From Pseudodesulfovibrio sp. zrk46 (GTDB lineage Bacteria; Desulfobacterota; Desulfovibrionia; Desulfovibrionales; Desulfovibrionaceae): a stretch of 64,000 nucleotides of DNA. The notes under the pieces are model-generated. The model was given only the letters and a program-made list of their open reading frames with translations. It searched no databases and had not been told where the DNA came from. The translations under genes were made by a program, and so were the position numbers. Location of the stretch: NCBI RefSeq assembly GCF_012516435.1, contig NZ_CP051216.1, positions 932,001 to 996,000 on the forward strand. The letters run 5' to 3'. Below, in pieces: positions 8,494 through 17,451 of the stretch; the first letter of the stretch is position 1, and the number at the start of each line of letters is the position of its first letter.

Positions 8494-9420
8494 TTAGTCA
8501 TTGCGAGCATGCGCCGCACGTTTTTGAAAAAGAAAGCTGAAACCGAAAAACAAAATATCGCCGACGGTTGTTGCAATGCGGAACAGCACGGCAATGGCAA
8601 GCGCATCCGCAGGTCCCAGTGCAGGCTCCAACATGGTGATCATGACGGCCTCACGGACACCGACACCGGCAGGAGCGCCAGGCGTCACCAGCCCGAGAAA
8701 CCATGACACAGCATAGACCGGCATAAAATCCCACATACCAACAGGCAGGTCAATGCCGGCATTGACGGCCAACATATATAGAATGGCACCGCCGGAAAGG
8801 AAGAATACGGCATCCCCGATGCAGACGAGGGTGATGCTTCGCCAAAACGGGAGGTAGGCGATGTCGTCCGTGTCTTCAAGCTGCTTCCTTTTCAGTAAGC
8901 GAAGCACCACTACGGGGAAAGCCAGAAGGGCCAGCACCGTGATGAGAAAGCTGACAACCGGCGGCAACGGCATGGCAAAGGGGAGTTCCAGCCATACGCA
9001 GATGGAGAGCGCCGCGGCGATCTGACAGAGGACTTCCAGCAAGGAAGAAGCCGCCACTGCGCGGTGGGAGAGGCCAAATCGGGAAGCCACAAGATTGCGT
9101 CCGACAAAATGGCCGACATTGCCCGGAAGATACTTGGCTATGGACGTCCGGGTATAGATATACAGGGAATCGAAGACGGGTAATGCGCTGTGGAGGTGAA
9201 ACAGCAGGCGATGCCACCCCAGAGCCAGCAGCAGAAAAAAGACCGCATAAACCGCACTGCTTCCGGCCAGTACAGGGAGTATCCCCGGTGTTGCCAGGCG
9301 CTCTTTGAGCACTGGCATGTAGGCGACCATCTGGTAGCCGACAAATCCTAGACAGACGACTACTATGAGGTGGCCGGCAATCTTGCGAATGCGCCGCAAG
9401 CTACCTACTTCTTCCGGCAT
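8494..9420 (-). CDS. LPG-synthase/UPF0104-type membrane protein
   Basis: A 308-residue polytopic protein using the ATG at 9418-9420 (MPEEVGSLRRIRK). A longer frame reaches 9609, but it would overlap the methyltransferase by about 200 bp and its extra N-terminus looks like out-of-frame translation. The body has eight or so helices and the family signatures KYLPGNVGHFVGR and TPGAPAGVGVREAVM. This family (lysylphosphatidylglycerol synthase transmembrane, AglD/MprF-like) is often found with glycosyltransferases and is suspected in lipid or glycan transfer or flipping. The gene overlaps the methyltransferase by 16 bp. Confidence 0.8.
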   Translation of the reverse strand: MPEEVGSLRRIRKIAGHLIVVVCLGFVGYQMVAYMPVLKERLATPGILPVLAGSSAVYAVFFLLLALGWHRLLFHLHSALPVFDSLYIYTRTSIAKYLPGNVGHFVGRNLVASRFGLSHRAVAASSLLEVLCQIAAALSICVWLELPFAMPLPPVVSFLITVLALLAFPVVVLRLLKRKQLEDTDDIAYLPFWRSITLVCIGDAVFFLSGGAILYMLAVNAGIDLPVGMWDFMPVYAVSWFLGLVTPGAPAGVGVREAVMITMLEPALGPADALAIAVLFRIATTVGDILFFGFSFLFQKRAAHARND

Positions 9421-10040
9421 AACACCATAGTCCAAGGCATTGGAGTATAAACCTTTTCTATGACGAACAACTGGGAGACAAAGGAGAGGAACGACTTCTT
9501 GCCCCAATGTTGAATATGGCCGGGGGTGTTGCCGAAACTCTTGAGGTAGGAACCACGCACCATATTCAGCATGCACCAGAGAGGCTCGCGGGGCACGCTC
9601 AGAATGCAATGGGATGTGGTCAAGGCATGCAGCTTGCGCAAGCCGGCTTCCGGGTCATCCAGATGCTCCAGTACCTCGCAGCAGACCACCAGTTCGGACT
9701 GGTACGCATCGGTCTCGGGCACATCGTATATGCTGAGCTTCTCCAGCCGCACCCGGTCGCTGCTGACATTCTGCCGGGCCTTATCGAGCACCACGTCGGA
9801 GATATCCACACCCACGATCTTTGCCTGAGTGTTTGCCAGCGCCATTTTGATGATCTCACCTTCGCCGCAGCCCACTTCAAGTATATGTTTGGGGGCGACC
9901 TGCTTTATCAACCCTGAAATACGGGCATCAAACTGCTGGACAAGATACCGGGCAATGGGATTCGGCACCGTTCGCTTCTCGGTAACGTTTCCGACCACCA
10001 CACCATTTTCTGTGCGAATATTGGAAGAGTCTTTGGACAT
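9405..10040 (-). CDS. Class I SAM-dependent methyltransferase
   Basis: A 211-residue protein when started at the ATG at 10038-10040 (MSKDSSNIRTENG). An extension to 10175 exists but looks noncoding. Motif I is HILEVGCGEGEIIKMAL, with the acidic motif IVGVDISDVV and the post-motif ELVVCCEVLEHLDDPEAGL. This is the UbiG/Methyltransf_11 type. It is the first gene of the minus-strand glycan operon, so the substrate may be a sugar or lipid carrier, but this is inference. It is divergent from the GT2 gene at 10273. Confidence 0.85.
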   Translation of the reverse strand: MSKDSSNIRTENGVVVGNVTEKRTVPNPIARYLVQQFDARISGLIKQVAPKHILEVGCGEGEIIKMALANTQAKIVGVDISDVVLDKARQNVSSDRVRLEKLSIYDVPETDAYQSELVVCCEVLEHLDDPEAGLRKLHALTTSHCILSVPREPLWCMLNMVRGSYLKSFGNTPGHIQHWGKKSFLSFVSQLFVIEKVYTPMPWTMVLCRKK

Positions 10041-10272
10041 TCTTAATGGAAGACCTGTAGCGTTTAATTTAATCAATAAAGGAATTGAATGTGCCGTTTC
10101 TAGCAACAACACTTCCCCATAGCAAGGGCTTCCTCTGGCAGGCAAGGCCCTGCGCGAAAGGAGAGGACATGACAATTCAACGCTTTTCTTGACTGTTGAG
10201 CCGAATGAAGGAATAGGGAGTATCTATGAATTGCCATTCGGCAGCCCTGACAAACGCAAGCATGGAGCATGG

Positions 10273-11946
10273 ATGTCTGACGCGAATCGCCCTTTGACTG
10301 ACTTTTGGGAGTCACTGCCTGAAGAACTCAAGGCAAAACTCCGCCTCGGTTTTACGGGCAAGCAACACCTTCTGGATATCGCGGGCGGCTGCCTGCGCTC
10401 CGGCGTTTCCGCCCTCCAACCCATTGCTGCTGACGCGCTCCTCAACGCCTTTGCCGAGAACCCGTTAAGCGGGGAGATGGCCGCCGAGTTGATGAGCCAC
10501 GATGCCATCCGGGGCATTATGCCCGAGCCGCCCACTGCGGCCATGGATGCGCTGGCTGCCAACTGGCAGTGCCCAGCCAATACCAGCTATTTGGAGCGCC
10601 TGCTGCAACAGCGAAACATGGGCAAGCTCAAGCACTTCATTGAACAGTCTGCCGCCAAGGAACCGGGCAATCTCTTCTGGCGTGAGCAGGCCGTGACCTT
10701 CGGCCTCATCGATAACGACATCGAGTGGGTGGCCTCCATGCTCGACTTCACTCCGCCTGAAGGTATGGCACCGTTGATCGCCAACGTGCATGTTCGGCTC
10801 GACTTCCTGCGCGGAAAATGCAGCGATGCAGCCCGCCTCGCCCATGACCTCGGCGACACCTTTGGTCCGGTCTACCCGGGCATGACTGCGGGCCTCTGCA
10901 TGCTCAACGACAGCGACCCGGCCTCGGCCAACCTGCTCCTGCTTCAATCACTGGCAAAAGCTCCTTGGAATACCAGCCTGCTCCTGCGTGTGCATGACCT
11001 CCTCACCGGGCGAGACAATGATCGCCGCCCCATCAATGGTTCGGTCGCCATTCTGCTGTACTCGTGGAACAAGGCCATTGAGCTCGACGCCACGCTCCGC
11101 TCTCTGTACGAATCCGAGCTGTCCGGCGCGTCCCTGTTCGTCCTCGACAACGGCTCCACCGACACCACGCCCAAGATGCTTGAATCCTGGCAGGGACGGT
11201 TCACCAATCTTCTCGGCGAGGACCGCTTTCAGATCATCAGCCTGCCCGTCAATGTGGGAGCGCCCGCTGCGCGCAACTGGCTGATGCATCATCCGCCCGT
11301 AGGGAGTCACGATTTCATCTGCTATCTCGACGACGATGTGGAACTGCCCGCCGACTGGCTGCTCAAGCTCGGCGCGGCCATTCGCCACTATCCCGATGCA
11401 GGAGTCTGGGGCTGCAAGGTCCTTGACGACGCCAACACCGCCCTGATCCAGAGTGCGGACAGTCACCTTCAGGTCAGCCCGGATGCGCCGCCGCTGGACC
11501 TGACGGCCACTGATCCCAATCCATTCCGGCTCTCCAACCTCCATGTTCAGACCATGGATTCCGGGCTGTTCGACCATCTCCGCCCCTGCGCCTCGGTCAC
11601 GGGCTGCTGCCATATTTTCCGCACCGAAGGGCTCATGGAGTCCGGCGACTTCGCCATTCACCTTTCGCCCACCCAGTACGACGACATGGAGCACGACCTG
11701 CGCCTTTGCAAGGAAAGTCTCTTCCCGGTCTATCAGGGCCACCTCGGCATCCGCCACAAGAAGCGCACCGGCATGGCCTCCCACACCTCCATGCAGGAAG
11801 AAGGCAACGCCCTTGGCAACAAGTACAAGATGCAGACCATGCACACTCATGAAGAATTGCTTGAGGCCGCCCAAAAGGAGCAGAAAGTGCTGGATGACGA
11901 CTTGCTGACGAAGATCAAGGTCGTGGAACAGGTCTTGGCCGGTTAG
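10273..11946 (+). CDS. Family 2 glycosyltransferase with a large N-terminal helical domain
   Basis: A 557-residue protein from the ATG at 10273, which has GGAG five bases upstream. An in-frame TTG at 10189 would add 28 residues. Residues 1-260 are helical, with no family I recognise. The C-terminal GT-A domain contains VAILLYSWNKAIELDATL, LFVLDNGSTDTTP, NVGAPAARN and the metal motif CYLDDDVELP, so it is a catalytically plausible GT2 enzyme. A late helix-rich tail follows. It is soluble and probably cytoplasmic. It is divergent from the glycan operon and may act on the same glycan. A seven-residue leader ORF (10169-10192) with a strong AGGAGAGG site lies upstream. Confidence 0.75.
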   Translation: MSDANRPLTDFWESLPEELKAKLRLGFTGKQHLLDIAGGCLRSGVSALQPIAADALLNAFAENPLSGEMAAELMSHDAIRGIMPEPPTAAMDALAANWQCPANTSYLERLLQQRNMGKLKHFIEQSAAKEPGNLFWREQAVTFGLIDNDIEWVASMLDFTPPEGMAPLIANVHVRLDFLRGKCSDAARLAHDLGDTFGPVYPGMTAGLCMLNDSDPASANLLLLQSLAKAPWNTSLLLRVHDLLTGRDNDRRPINGSVAILLYSWNKAIELDATLRSLYESELSGASLFVLDNGSTDTTPKMLESWQGRFTNLLGEDRFQIISLPVNVGAPAARNWLMHHPPVGSHDFICYLDDDVELPADWLLKLGAAIRHYPDAGVWGCKVLDDANTALIQSADSHLQVSPDAPPLDLTATDPNPFRLSNLHVQTMDSGLFDHLRPCASVTGCCHIFRTEGLMESGDFAIHLSPTQYDDMEHDLRLCKESLFPVYQGHLGIRHKKRTGMASHTSMQEEGNALGNKYKMQTMHTHEELLEAAQKEQKVLDDDLLTKIKVVEQVLAG

Positions 11947-12302
11947 CCCAATACATATAGAAGAAGTCCCCTTCTCCCCCTCTAGCGCAACAATTCGCGC
12001 ACTTTCTCCCTGCCGACGACTGACGCACTGCCGTGAGCGCGTCCAAATATCCAATCATTTCCATCATTATCGGCACAAAATGTGACGTTTTTGGATAATT
12101 TTACGGCCTTTTAGTGCCAAACCATGGTAAAGAAATCAATTTATGTCCATTTTGACATAACACAATGTTCTATAAAACAACGTGTTACCGAAAACATGGC
12201 AATTTAACCGTGTGTGAAAGGTAGTTGAAGACTTCTTTTTTTGAAGATGAGACACGACTCCTCCATAAAGGGATAACAGAAGAACTAGGAGAGGTACTGT
12301 TT
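11947..12302. other. Intergenic control region upstream of the formate dehydrogenase operon
   Basis: This 356-bp gap lies between the GT2 gene and the fdh operon. The first 60 bases may contain the end of the GT2 transcript but no clear hairpin. From 12060 onward it is AT-rich and holds the inverted repeat at 12141-12160. The strong Shine-Dalgarno site of the small ORF lies at about 12287-12294. Confidence 0.6.
12141..12160. promoter_or_regulatory. Inverted repeat, candidate CRP/FNR-family operator
   Basis: TTATGTC and GACATAA are perfect half-sites separated by six bases. The N6 spacing between GTC and GAC resembles CRP/FNR-family sites. It lies about 140 bp upstream of the small ORF that precedes fdhA. 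The regulator is unknown. Confidence 0.45.
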
Positions 12303-12530
12303 ATGCGCTTCAAAAACATCCAAAGAATGGCTGCCGCCAAGGATACCATGCCCTTTGCCGGGCTGGGATTTTCCATGGACACTGTCCGGGACGCGGCAGA
12401 TTCGATGACCATCACCTACCTAGGCTTTGAAGGGTGGCGCTACATCGAGATGCCGGTACCGGGTGTAACGAGGCAGCTGAGCGGTTATTCCTTGCTCGTG
12501 GCTTTGGGCCGCGAGATCCGTGGGCGCTGA
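12303..12530 (+). CDS. 75-residue protein of unknown function preceding fdhA
   Basis: The ATG at 12303 has AGGAGAGG eight bases upstream, a strong ribosome binding site. A TTG at 12225 would extend it by 26 codons with a weaker site. The peptide (starting MRFKNIQRMAAAKD) has no signal peptide, no membrane helix and no cysteines. The middle reads MTITYLGFEGWRYIEMPVPG, suggestive of a small beta-rich domain. It ends 26 bp before fdhA, so it is almost certainly cotranscribed. I do not recognise the family. Its position suggests a role in formate dehydrogenase expression, maturation or regulation, which is inference. Confidence 0.6.
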   Translation: MRFKNIQRMAAAKDTMPFAGLGFSMDTVRDAADSMTITYLGFEGWRYIEMPVPGVTRQLSGYSLLVALGREIRGR

Positions 12531-12556
12531 CCCGCGGCAAACATTCAGGAGGTCGA

Positions 12557-15500
12557 ATGCATACCAACCGAAGGAACTTCCTCAAGCTCTCCGCCACCGC
12601 GGCCGTAGCAACGGCGTTTGGTGGACTGGGACTGGGCTGTACCGCAGCGAAGAGTCAGATGGCAGATCGCGTGCAGGCCATGTCGCCCAAGTGGAGCAAA
12701 CAAACCACCACCATCTGCTGCTACTGTGCAGTGGGTTGCGGCCTCGTCGTCAACACATCCCTCAAGGACATGAAGGCTGTAAACGTCGAAGGTGACCCGG
12801 ACCATCCCATCAACGAAGGCGCACTCTGTGCCAAGGGCGCATCCATCTGGCAACTCGCCGAAAATGATCGCCGCCCGGATTCCGTGCTTTACCGCGCACC
12901 CTACTCCACCAAATTCAAGAAGATTTCCCTGCACAAAGCACTGGAAATGATCGCTGAACGCGTCAAGAAGACCCGTGATGAAACCTTCACCCGCATCAAC
13001 AAGCGCGGTGAAACGGTCAACCGTTGTGATGGCATCGCCTCCCTCGGTTCCGCCGCTCTCGATAACGAGGAGTGCTGGGCTTACCAGACCATGCTCCGCA
13101 GCCTCGGCCTGGTCTATATTGAGCACCAGGCGCGTATCTGACACAGCGCAACTGTTGCGGCTCTGGCAGAGTCGTTCGGACGCGGCGCGATGACCAATCA
13201 CTGGATCGATCTCCAGAACTCTGATTGCATTCTTATAATGGGCAGTAACGCTGCCGAAAACCATCCCATTTCCTTCAAATGGGTGACCAAGGCACAGGAA
13301 AAGGGCGCAACCCTGATCCACGTCGACCCCCGCTACACCAGGACCTCGGCAAAAGCCGATATGTGGGCCGGAATCCGCTCCGGTGCCGATATTGCCGTCC
13401 TCGGTGGCCTGATCAAGTACATCCTCGACAACGACCTTATCTTCAAGGATTACGTGGTCAACTACACCAACGCCTCCTTTATCGTCGGTGACAAGTACGC
13501 CTTCAACGACGGCCTCTTCGCCGGTTACGACCCGAAGACCAAGACCTACGACAAGTCCAATTGGGCATTCGCCATGGACTCCAAGGGCGTTCCCAAGCGT
13601 GACACCTCTCTCAAAGATCCCAAGTGCGTCTATCAGATGCTCAAGAAGCACTACGAGCGCTACAACCTTGACGACGTTTCCTCCATGTCCGGCATGAGCA
13701 AGGAAGAGTTGGTCAAACTGTACGACGCATTCTCAGCGACCGGTAAGGCCGACAAGGCCGGTACCATCATGTACGCAATGGGCTGGACCCAGCATACCGT
13801 CGGTGTGCAGAACATCCGCGCCATGGCCATGATCCAGTTGCTGCTCGGTAACATCGGTATTGCCGGTGGCGGTGTTAACGCACTGCGCGGCGAGTCCAAT
13901 GTTCAGGGCTCCACTGACCACTGCCTGCTGTTCCACATTCTGCCCGGTTATCTGAAGACGCCCAAGGCCTCCCAGCAGACCTTCGCAGAATACAATGCAG
14001 CCTACACTCCGAAATCCAACGATCCCATGTCCGCGAACTGGTGGCAGAACTACCCGAAGTATTCCGCCTCCCTGATCAAGTCCATGTGGATGGATGACGA
14101 CCCGAAGGTCGCCTACAACTATCTGCCTCGCCTCGACAGCGGCGCCGCCAGCGAATACGCATGGCTGACCCTGTTCGACAAGATGGACAAAGGCCAGTTC
14201 AAGGGCCTGTTCGCCTGGGGCATGAACCCGGCTTGTTCCGGCGCCAACGCCAACAAGAACCGCCGCGCCCTGTCCAAGCTCGACTGGCTGGTCAACGTCA
14301 ACATCTTCCCCAATGAAACCGGTTGGTTCTGGGAAGGTCCGGACATGGATCCCAAGTCGATCAAGACAGAAGTCTTCTTCCTGCCTTGCGCAGTCTCCAT
14401 CGAGAAGGAAGGCTCGGTCACCAACTCCGGTCGCTGGATGCAGTGGCGCTACAAGGGTCCGGATGCACCGAACCCCGAAGTCCACCTCCCGGACGGCGAC
14501 CTCATGTACGAGCTGATGAAAGAAATTCAGCATCTGTACAAAAAGGACGGCGGCGTCTATCCCGACCCGATCACCCGTCTGAGTTGGAACGGCATCGCCA
14601 CCAACGGCGTGTTCGATGCACACAAGACCGCCAAGCTCATCAACGGTTTCTTCACCCGCGACACCACCGTCAAGGGCAAGAAGTTCTCCGCCGGTGAACT
14701 GGTACCCAGCTTCGCTTACCTGCAGGACGACGGTTCCACCTGCTCCGGTAATTGGCTGTACTGCAACTCCTACACCGAGAAGGGCAACATGGCCGCTCGC
14801 CGCAGCCTCGCCCAGACCCCGGAACAGGCCAAGATCGGTCTGTATCCGAACTTCTCATGGTGTTGGCCCGTCAACCGCCGCATCCTCTACAACCGCGCAT
14901 CCGTCGACCTTCAGGGTAATGCCTGGAACCCGGAAAAGCCGGTTATCCAGTGGACTGGCGGCAAGACCAAGTGGAAGGGCGACGTGCCCGATGGTGGCTG
15001 GGCTCCCGGCACCAAGCACGCCTTCATCATGCGCAAGCACGGCTTCGGCCAGCTGTACGGTCCCGGCCGCGCAGACGGTCCGCTGCCTGAGTACTACGAG
15101 CCGCTGGAATGCCCCGTTAAGGAGCACCCCTTCTCCGGTACGCTCCACAACCCCACGGCCATTTCCTTCGATGCAGAGAAGAAGGCCGTATGTGATCCCA
15201 AGTTCCCCTTCGTTGGCACCACCTACCGTGTCACCGAGCACTGGCAGACCGGCGTCATGACCCGTAACCAGGGCTGGCTGACTGAAGCCGAGCCTCAGGT
15301 CTTCGTGGAAATGAGCCCGGAACTGGCAGAACTCAGGGGTATTGAAAACGGCGAAAAGGTCATGATTGACTCCGTGCGTGGCTCCATCTGGGCCATCGCC
15401 ATCGTCACCAAGCGCCTCAAGCCCTTCACCGTTCAGGGTACCACCGTCCATCAGGTCGGCCTGCCCTGGCACTTTGGCTGGACATGGCCCAAGGATGGCG

Positions 15501-15595
15501 GCGACTCCTCCAACATCCTGACCCCGTCCGTAGGCGACCCGAATACGGGTATTCCCGAAACCAAGGCGTTCATGGTCAACGTCAAGAAGATGTAA
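12557..15595 (+). CDS. fdhA: Formate dehydrogenase catalytic subunit, selenocysteine-containing, Tat-exported
   Basis: The frame runs from the ATG at 12557 (GGAGG upstream) to 15595, giving 1012 residues if the UGA at 13139-13141 is read as selenocysteine (residue 195). A Tat signal RRNFLKLSA is followed by the [4Fe-4S] motif ICCYCAVGCG and GALCAKGAS. The context of the UGA is ARI-U-HSATVAALAESFG, exactly the formate dehydrogenase active-site signature, and reading continues in frame into the molybdopterin domains (SNAAENHPISFKW, VDPRYTRTSAKAD) and the C-terminal cofactor-binding domain. It oxidises formate to CO2 in the periplasm using Mo or W bis-MGD. It is followed 14 bp later by the iron-sulfur subunit. 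Standard ORF calling would split this gene at the UGA, producing false fragments at about 12557-13141 and 13190-15595. Confidence 0.96.
13158..13174 (+). promoter_or_regulatory. Candidate bacterial SECIS hairpin
   Basis: CGGCTCT (13158-13164) pairs with AGAGTCG (13168-13174), one G-U pair included, around the loop GGC. It begins 16 nt after the selenocysteine UGA, within the coding sequence, where bacterial SECIS elements that bind SelB are expected. Loop identity was not matched to a verified Desulfovibrio SECIS. Confidence 0.6.
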
Positions 15596-15609
15596 AGGAG
15601 GATTGAAAA

Positions 15610-16335
15610 ATGAGTAAGACATTCTTCGTAGACCTGACCAAGTGTACTGCCTGCCGTGGTTGCCAGATTGCCTGCAAGCAATGGAAAAAACTCCCTGCCG
15701 AGAAGACCGAGAACTGGGGATCCCATCAGAATCCCAAGGACCTCTCCGGCAAGACAATCCGACTGGTCCGCTTCAATGAAGTGGAAGTAGACGGCAGACT
15801 CGAATGGCTGTTCTTCCCGGAACAGTGCCGTCACTGCGTCGAACCGCCGTGTCTCGACGCCATGACCGTTCCCGGTGCCATCGTTCACGATGAAGAAACC
15901 GGCGCCGTCGTCTACACCGAGTTGACCGCAAAGGAAAAGGATCCGGATTCCTTCCAGGCTTCCTGTCCTTACGACATCCCGCGGTACGACAAGGATACCG
16001 GCCGTGTCATGAAATGCGACATGTGCATCGACCGTGTCAAAGCCGGCATGAAGCCCGCTTGCGTACTTAGTTGTCCGACCGGCACCATGAACTTTGGTGA
16101 CCGCGAAGAGATGATGGCCCTCGCAGAAGAGGCCCTGACCAAGGCGCAAGAGAAGTGGCCCAACGCTGAGCTTGTGGATGCCGACGACGTTCGTGTCATC
16201 TACCTCGTTCAGACCGATCCAGACAGTTATTACGAGATGCTGTCCGCCGACGCCTCTTCCATCCAGAAGGGCCCCATGTCCAGGAAGCAGTTCCTGGCCA
16301 AGCTCGGCCGCCCGGTCAAACGCATGACCAGCTAG
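15610..16335 (+). CDS. fdhB: Formate dehydrogenase iron-sulfur (beta) subunit
   Basis: A 241-residue ferredoxin-like subunit with cysteine clusters for four [4Fe-4S] centres: CTACRGCQIACK, CRHCVEPPCLDA, CPYDIPRYD with MKCDMCIDR, and ACVLSCPTG. It passes electrons from the FdhA active site to an acceptor such as a periplasmic cytochrome c3. There is no signal peptide, so it probably rides through Tat with FdhA. There is no C-terminal membrane helix as in E. coli FdnH and no cytochrome b gene downstream, so this is a soluble two-subunit enzyme as known from Desulfovibrio. It lies 14 bp after fdhA with AGGAGG upstream. Two hairpins follow. Confidence 0.93.
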   Translation: MSKTFFVDLTKCTACRGCQIACKQWKKLPAEKTENWGSHQNPKDLSGKTIRLVRFNEVEVDGRLEWLFFPEQCRHCVEPPCLDAMTVPGAIVHDEETGAVVYTELTAKEKDPDSFQASCPYDIPRYDKDTGRVMKCDMCIDRVKAGMKPACVLSCPTGTMNFGDREEMMALAEEALTKAQEKWPNAELVDADDVRVIYLVQTDPDSYYEMLSADASSIQKGPMSRKQFLAKLGRPVKRMTS

Positions 16336-16353
16336 CGCACACACGCACACTCA

Positions 16354-16388
16354 CCCGGTGCGGGGCTCCTCTCCTGCCCCGCACCGGG
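16354..16388 (+). terminator. Hairpin downstream of fdhB
   Basis: CCCGGTGCGGGG (16354-16365) pairs perfectly with CCCCGCACCGGG (16377-16388). The 12-bp GC stem has no T-tract. It may be an mRNA-stabilising or first terminating hairpin. Confidence 0.6.
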
Positions 16389-16478
16389 CCTCTCGATTAG
16401 ATATTTCCCCGTTGATAGAACACCTCCGTAAGCCGCACCGACCGGACCTACGGTGCTCTTGATTACGGAGTTTTCTCA

Positions 16479-16522
16479 AGCCCCCCATGTAGCGTGCTAT
16501 CTACATGGGGGGCTCATTTTTT
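16479..16522 (+). terminator. Rho-independent terminator between fdhB and the sirtuin gene
   Basis: AGCCCCCCATGTAG (16479-16492) pairs perfectly with CTACATGGGGGGCT (16501-16514) around an 8-nt loop, followed by six T at 16517-16522. It lies between convergent genes and ends the fdh operon. Confidence 0.88.
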
Positions 16523-16532
16523 GGGATAGTTT

Positions 16533-17276
16533 CTAGCCCAGGACTTCACGCACCAGTTCAGGAAGGCGCGTTCCGGCTTTTCCTTGGAGATAGTAATCGC
16601 TGGTGCTGTATGAATAGCCCGTGTCGTAGAGGTTGATCTCGATGAGGGTTCCCCCACGATTTTTGACTATGTAGGGGATGCGCCCGGCAGGCATGACTTC
16701 GCCGCCGGTCCCCACGATAAGGCAGACGTCGGCCTGCTTGGCGAGGGCTGTGGCTTCGTAATGCACATCCGAGGAAACGCCTTCACCGAAGAAGACAAAG
16801 TCGGGTTTGAGCAGCCCGCCACAAGCCGGACATGGCGGAGGCAGGCGATCCAGAGAGATCGTGGGACTATCGAAGTACAAGCGGCAGTCCATGCACTGCA
16901 TCCTGCGGGTGGAGCCGTGGTATTCGTAAACCTGTTGAGACCCGGCCTGCTGATGAAGGCCGTCGATATTCTGGGTGATGATCCCAGCCAGCTTGCCATG
17001 GTCTTCCAATTCTGACAGGGCATAATGCGCGGGATTGGGCTCAGCCTTTCCGATCATGTCATAGAATATTTTCTTCAGGAGCGGCCAGACCTCATCCGGA
17101 TGACGTTTGAAATAATGTTTTTCAAACATGGCCGGATCATACTTGGACCAGACTCCTCCCGGTCCGCGAAACGGCGGGATTCCTGACTCCACAGAGATTC
17201 CCGCACCCGTAAAGGCGATGGTACAGCGGGATTCACGAAGCACTTTGGCAGCATTTTCAAGGGCGTGATTAGACAT
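16533..17276 (-). CDS. cobB: NAD-dependent protein deacylase (sirtuin, CobB-like)
   Basis: A 247-residue Sir2 protein. The NAD-binding motifs are FTGAGISVESGIPPFRG and TQNIDGLHQQAGS; the catalytic His lies in YEYHGSTRR. Zinc cysteines are CMDC and CPAC. The length matches bacterial CobB. It removes acetyl or other acyl groups from lysines using NAD, making nicotinamide and O-acyl-ADP-ribose, in the cytoplasm. Known bacterial targets include acetyl-CoA synthetase. It is a single gene, convergent with the fdh operon. Confidence 0.92.
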   Translation of the reverse strand: MSNHALENAAKVLRESRCTIAFTGAGISVESGIPPFRGPGGVWSKYDPAMFEKHYFKRHPDEVWPLLKKIFYDMIGKAEPNPAHYALSELEDHGKLAGIITQNIDGLHQQAGSQQVYEYHGSTRRMQCMDCRLYFDSPTISLDRLPPPCPACGGLLKPDFVFFGEGVSSDVHYEATALAKQADVCLIVGTGGEVMPAGRIPYIVKNRGGTLIEINLYDTGYSYSTSDYYLQGKAGTRLPELVREVLG

Positions 17277-17451
17277 GATTACAACCTAACACGTTATGGA
17301 CGAGTAATGAAATCAATAACGGCAAATTATGCTTAACTCCGTGAGGTCCCTCTATCGGAAGCCGGGGCAATTAGCCAAATATAAGCGACTGGCGAACCGA
17401 AGCGGATTGTTGTAGCGTGGCATCGTCGCAACTGCGGCTAAAGAGAGACAC

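Noticed and set aside
9421-9609. N-terminal extension of the LPG-synthase-like protein
   Set aside because: It overlaps the methyltransferase in another frame and reads as out-of-frame noise; the ATG at 9420 gives a normal protein.
12557-13141. A short FDH-like gene ending at TGA at 13139, followed by a second gene starting at 13190
   Set aside because: The reading frame is the same on both sides of the TGA, and the context is the conserved selenocysteine site, so this is a single gene.
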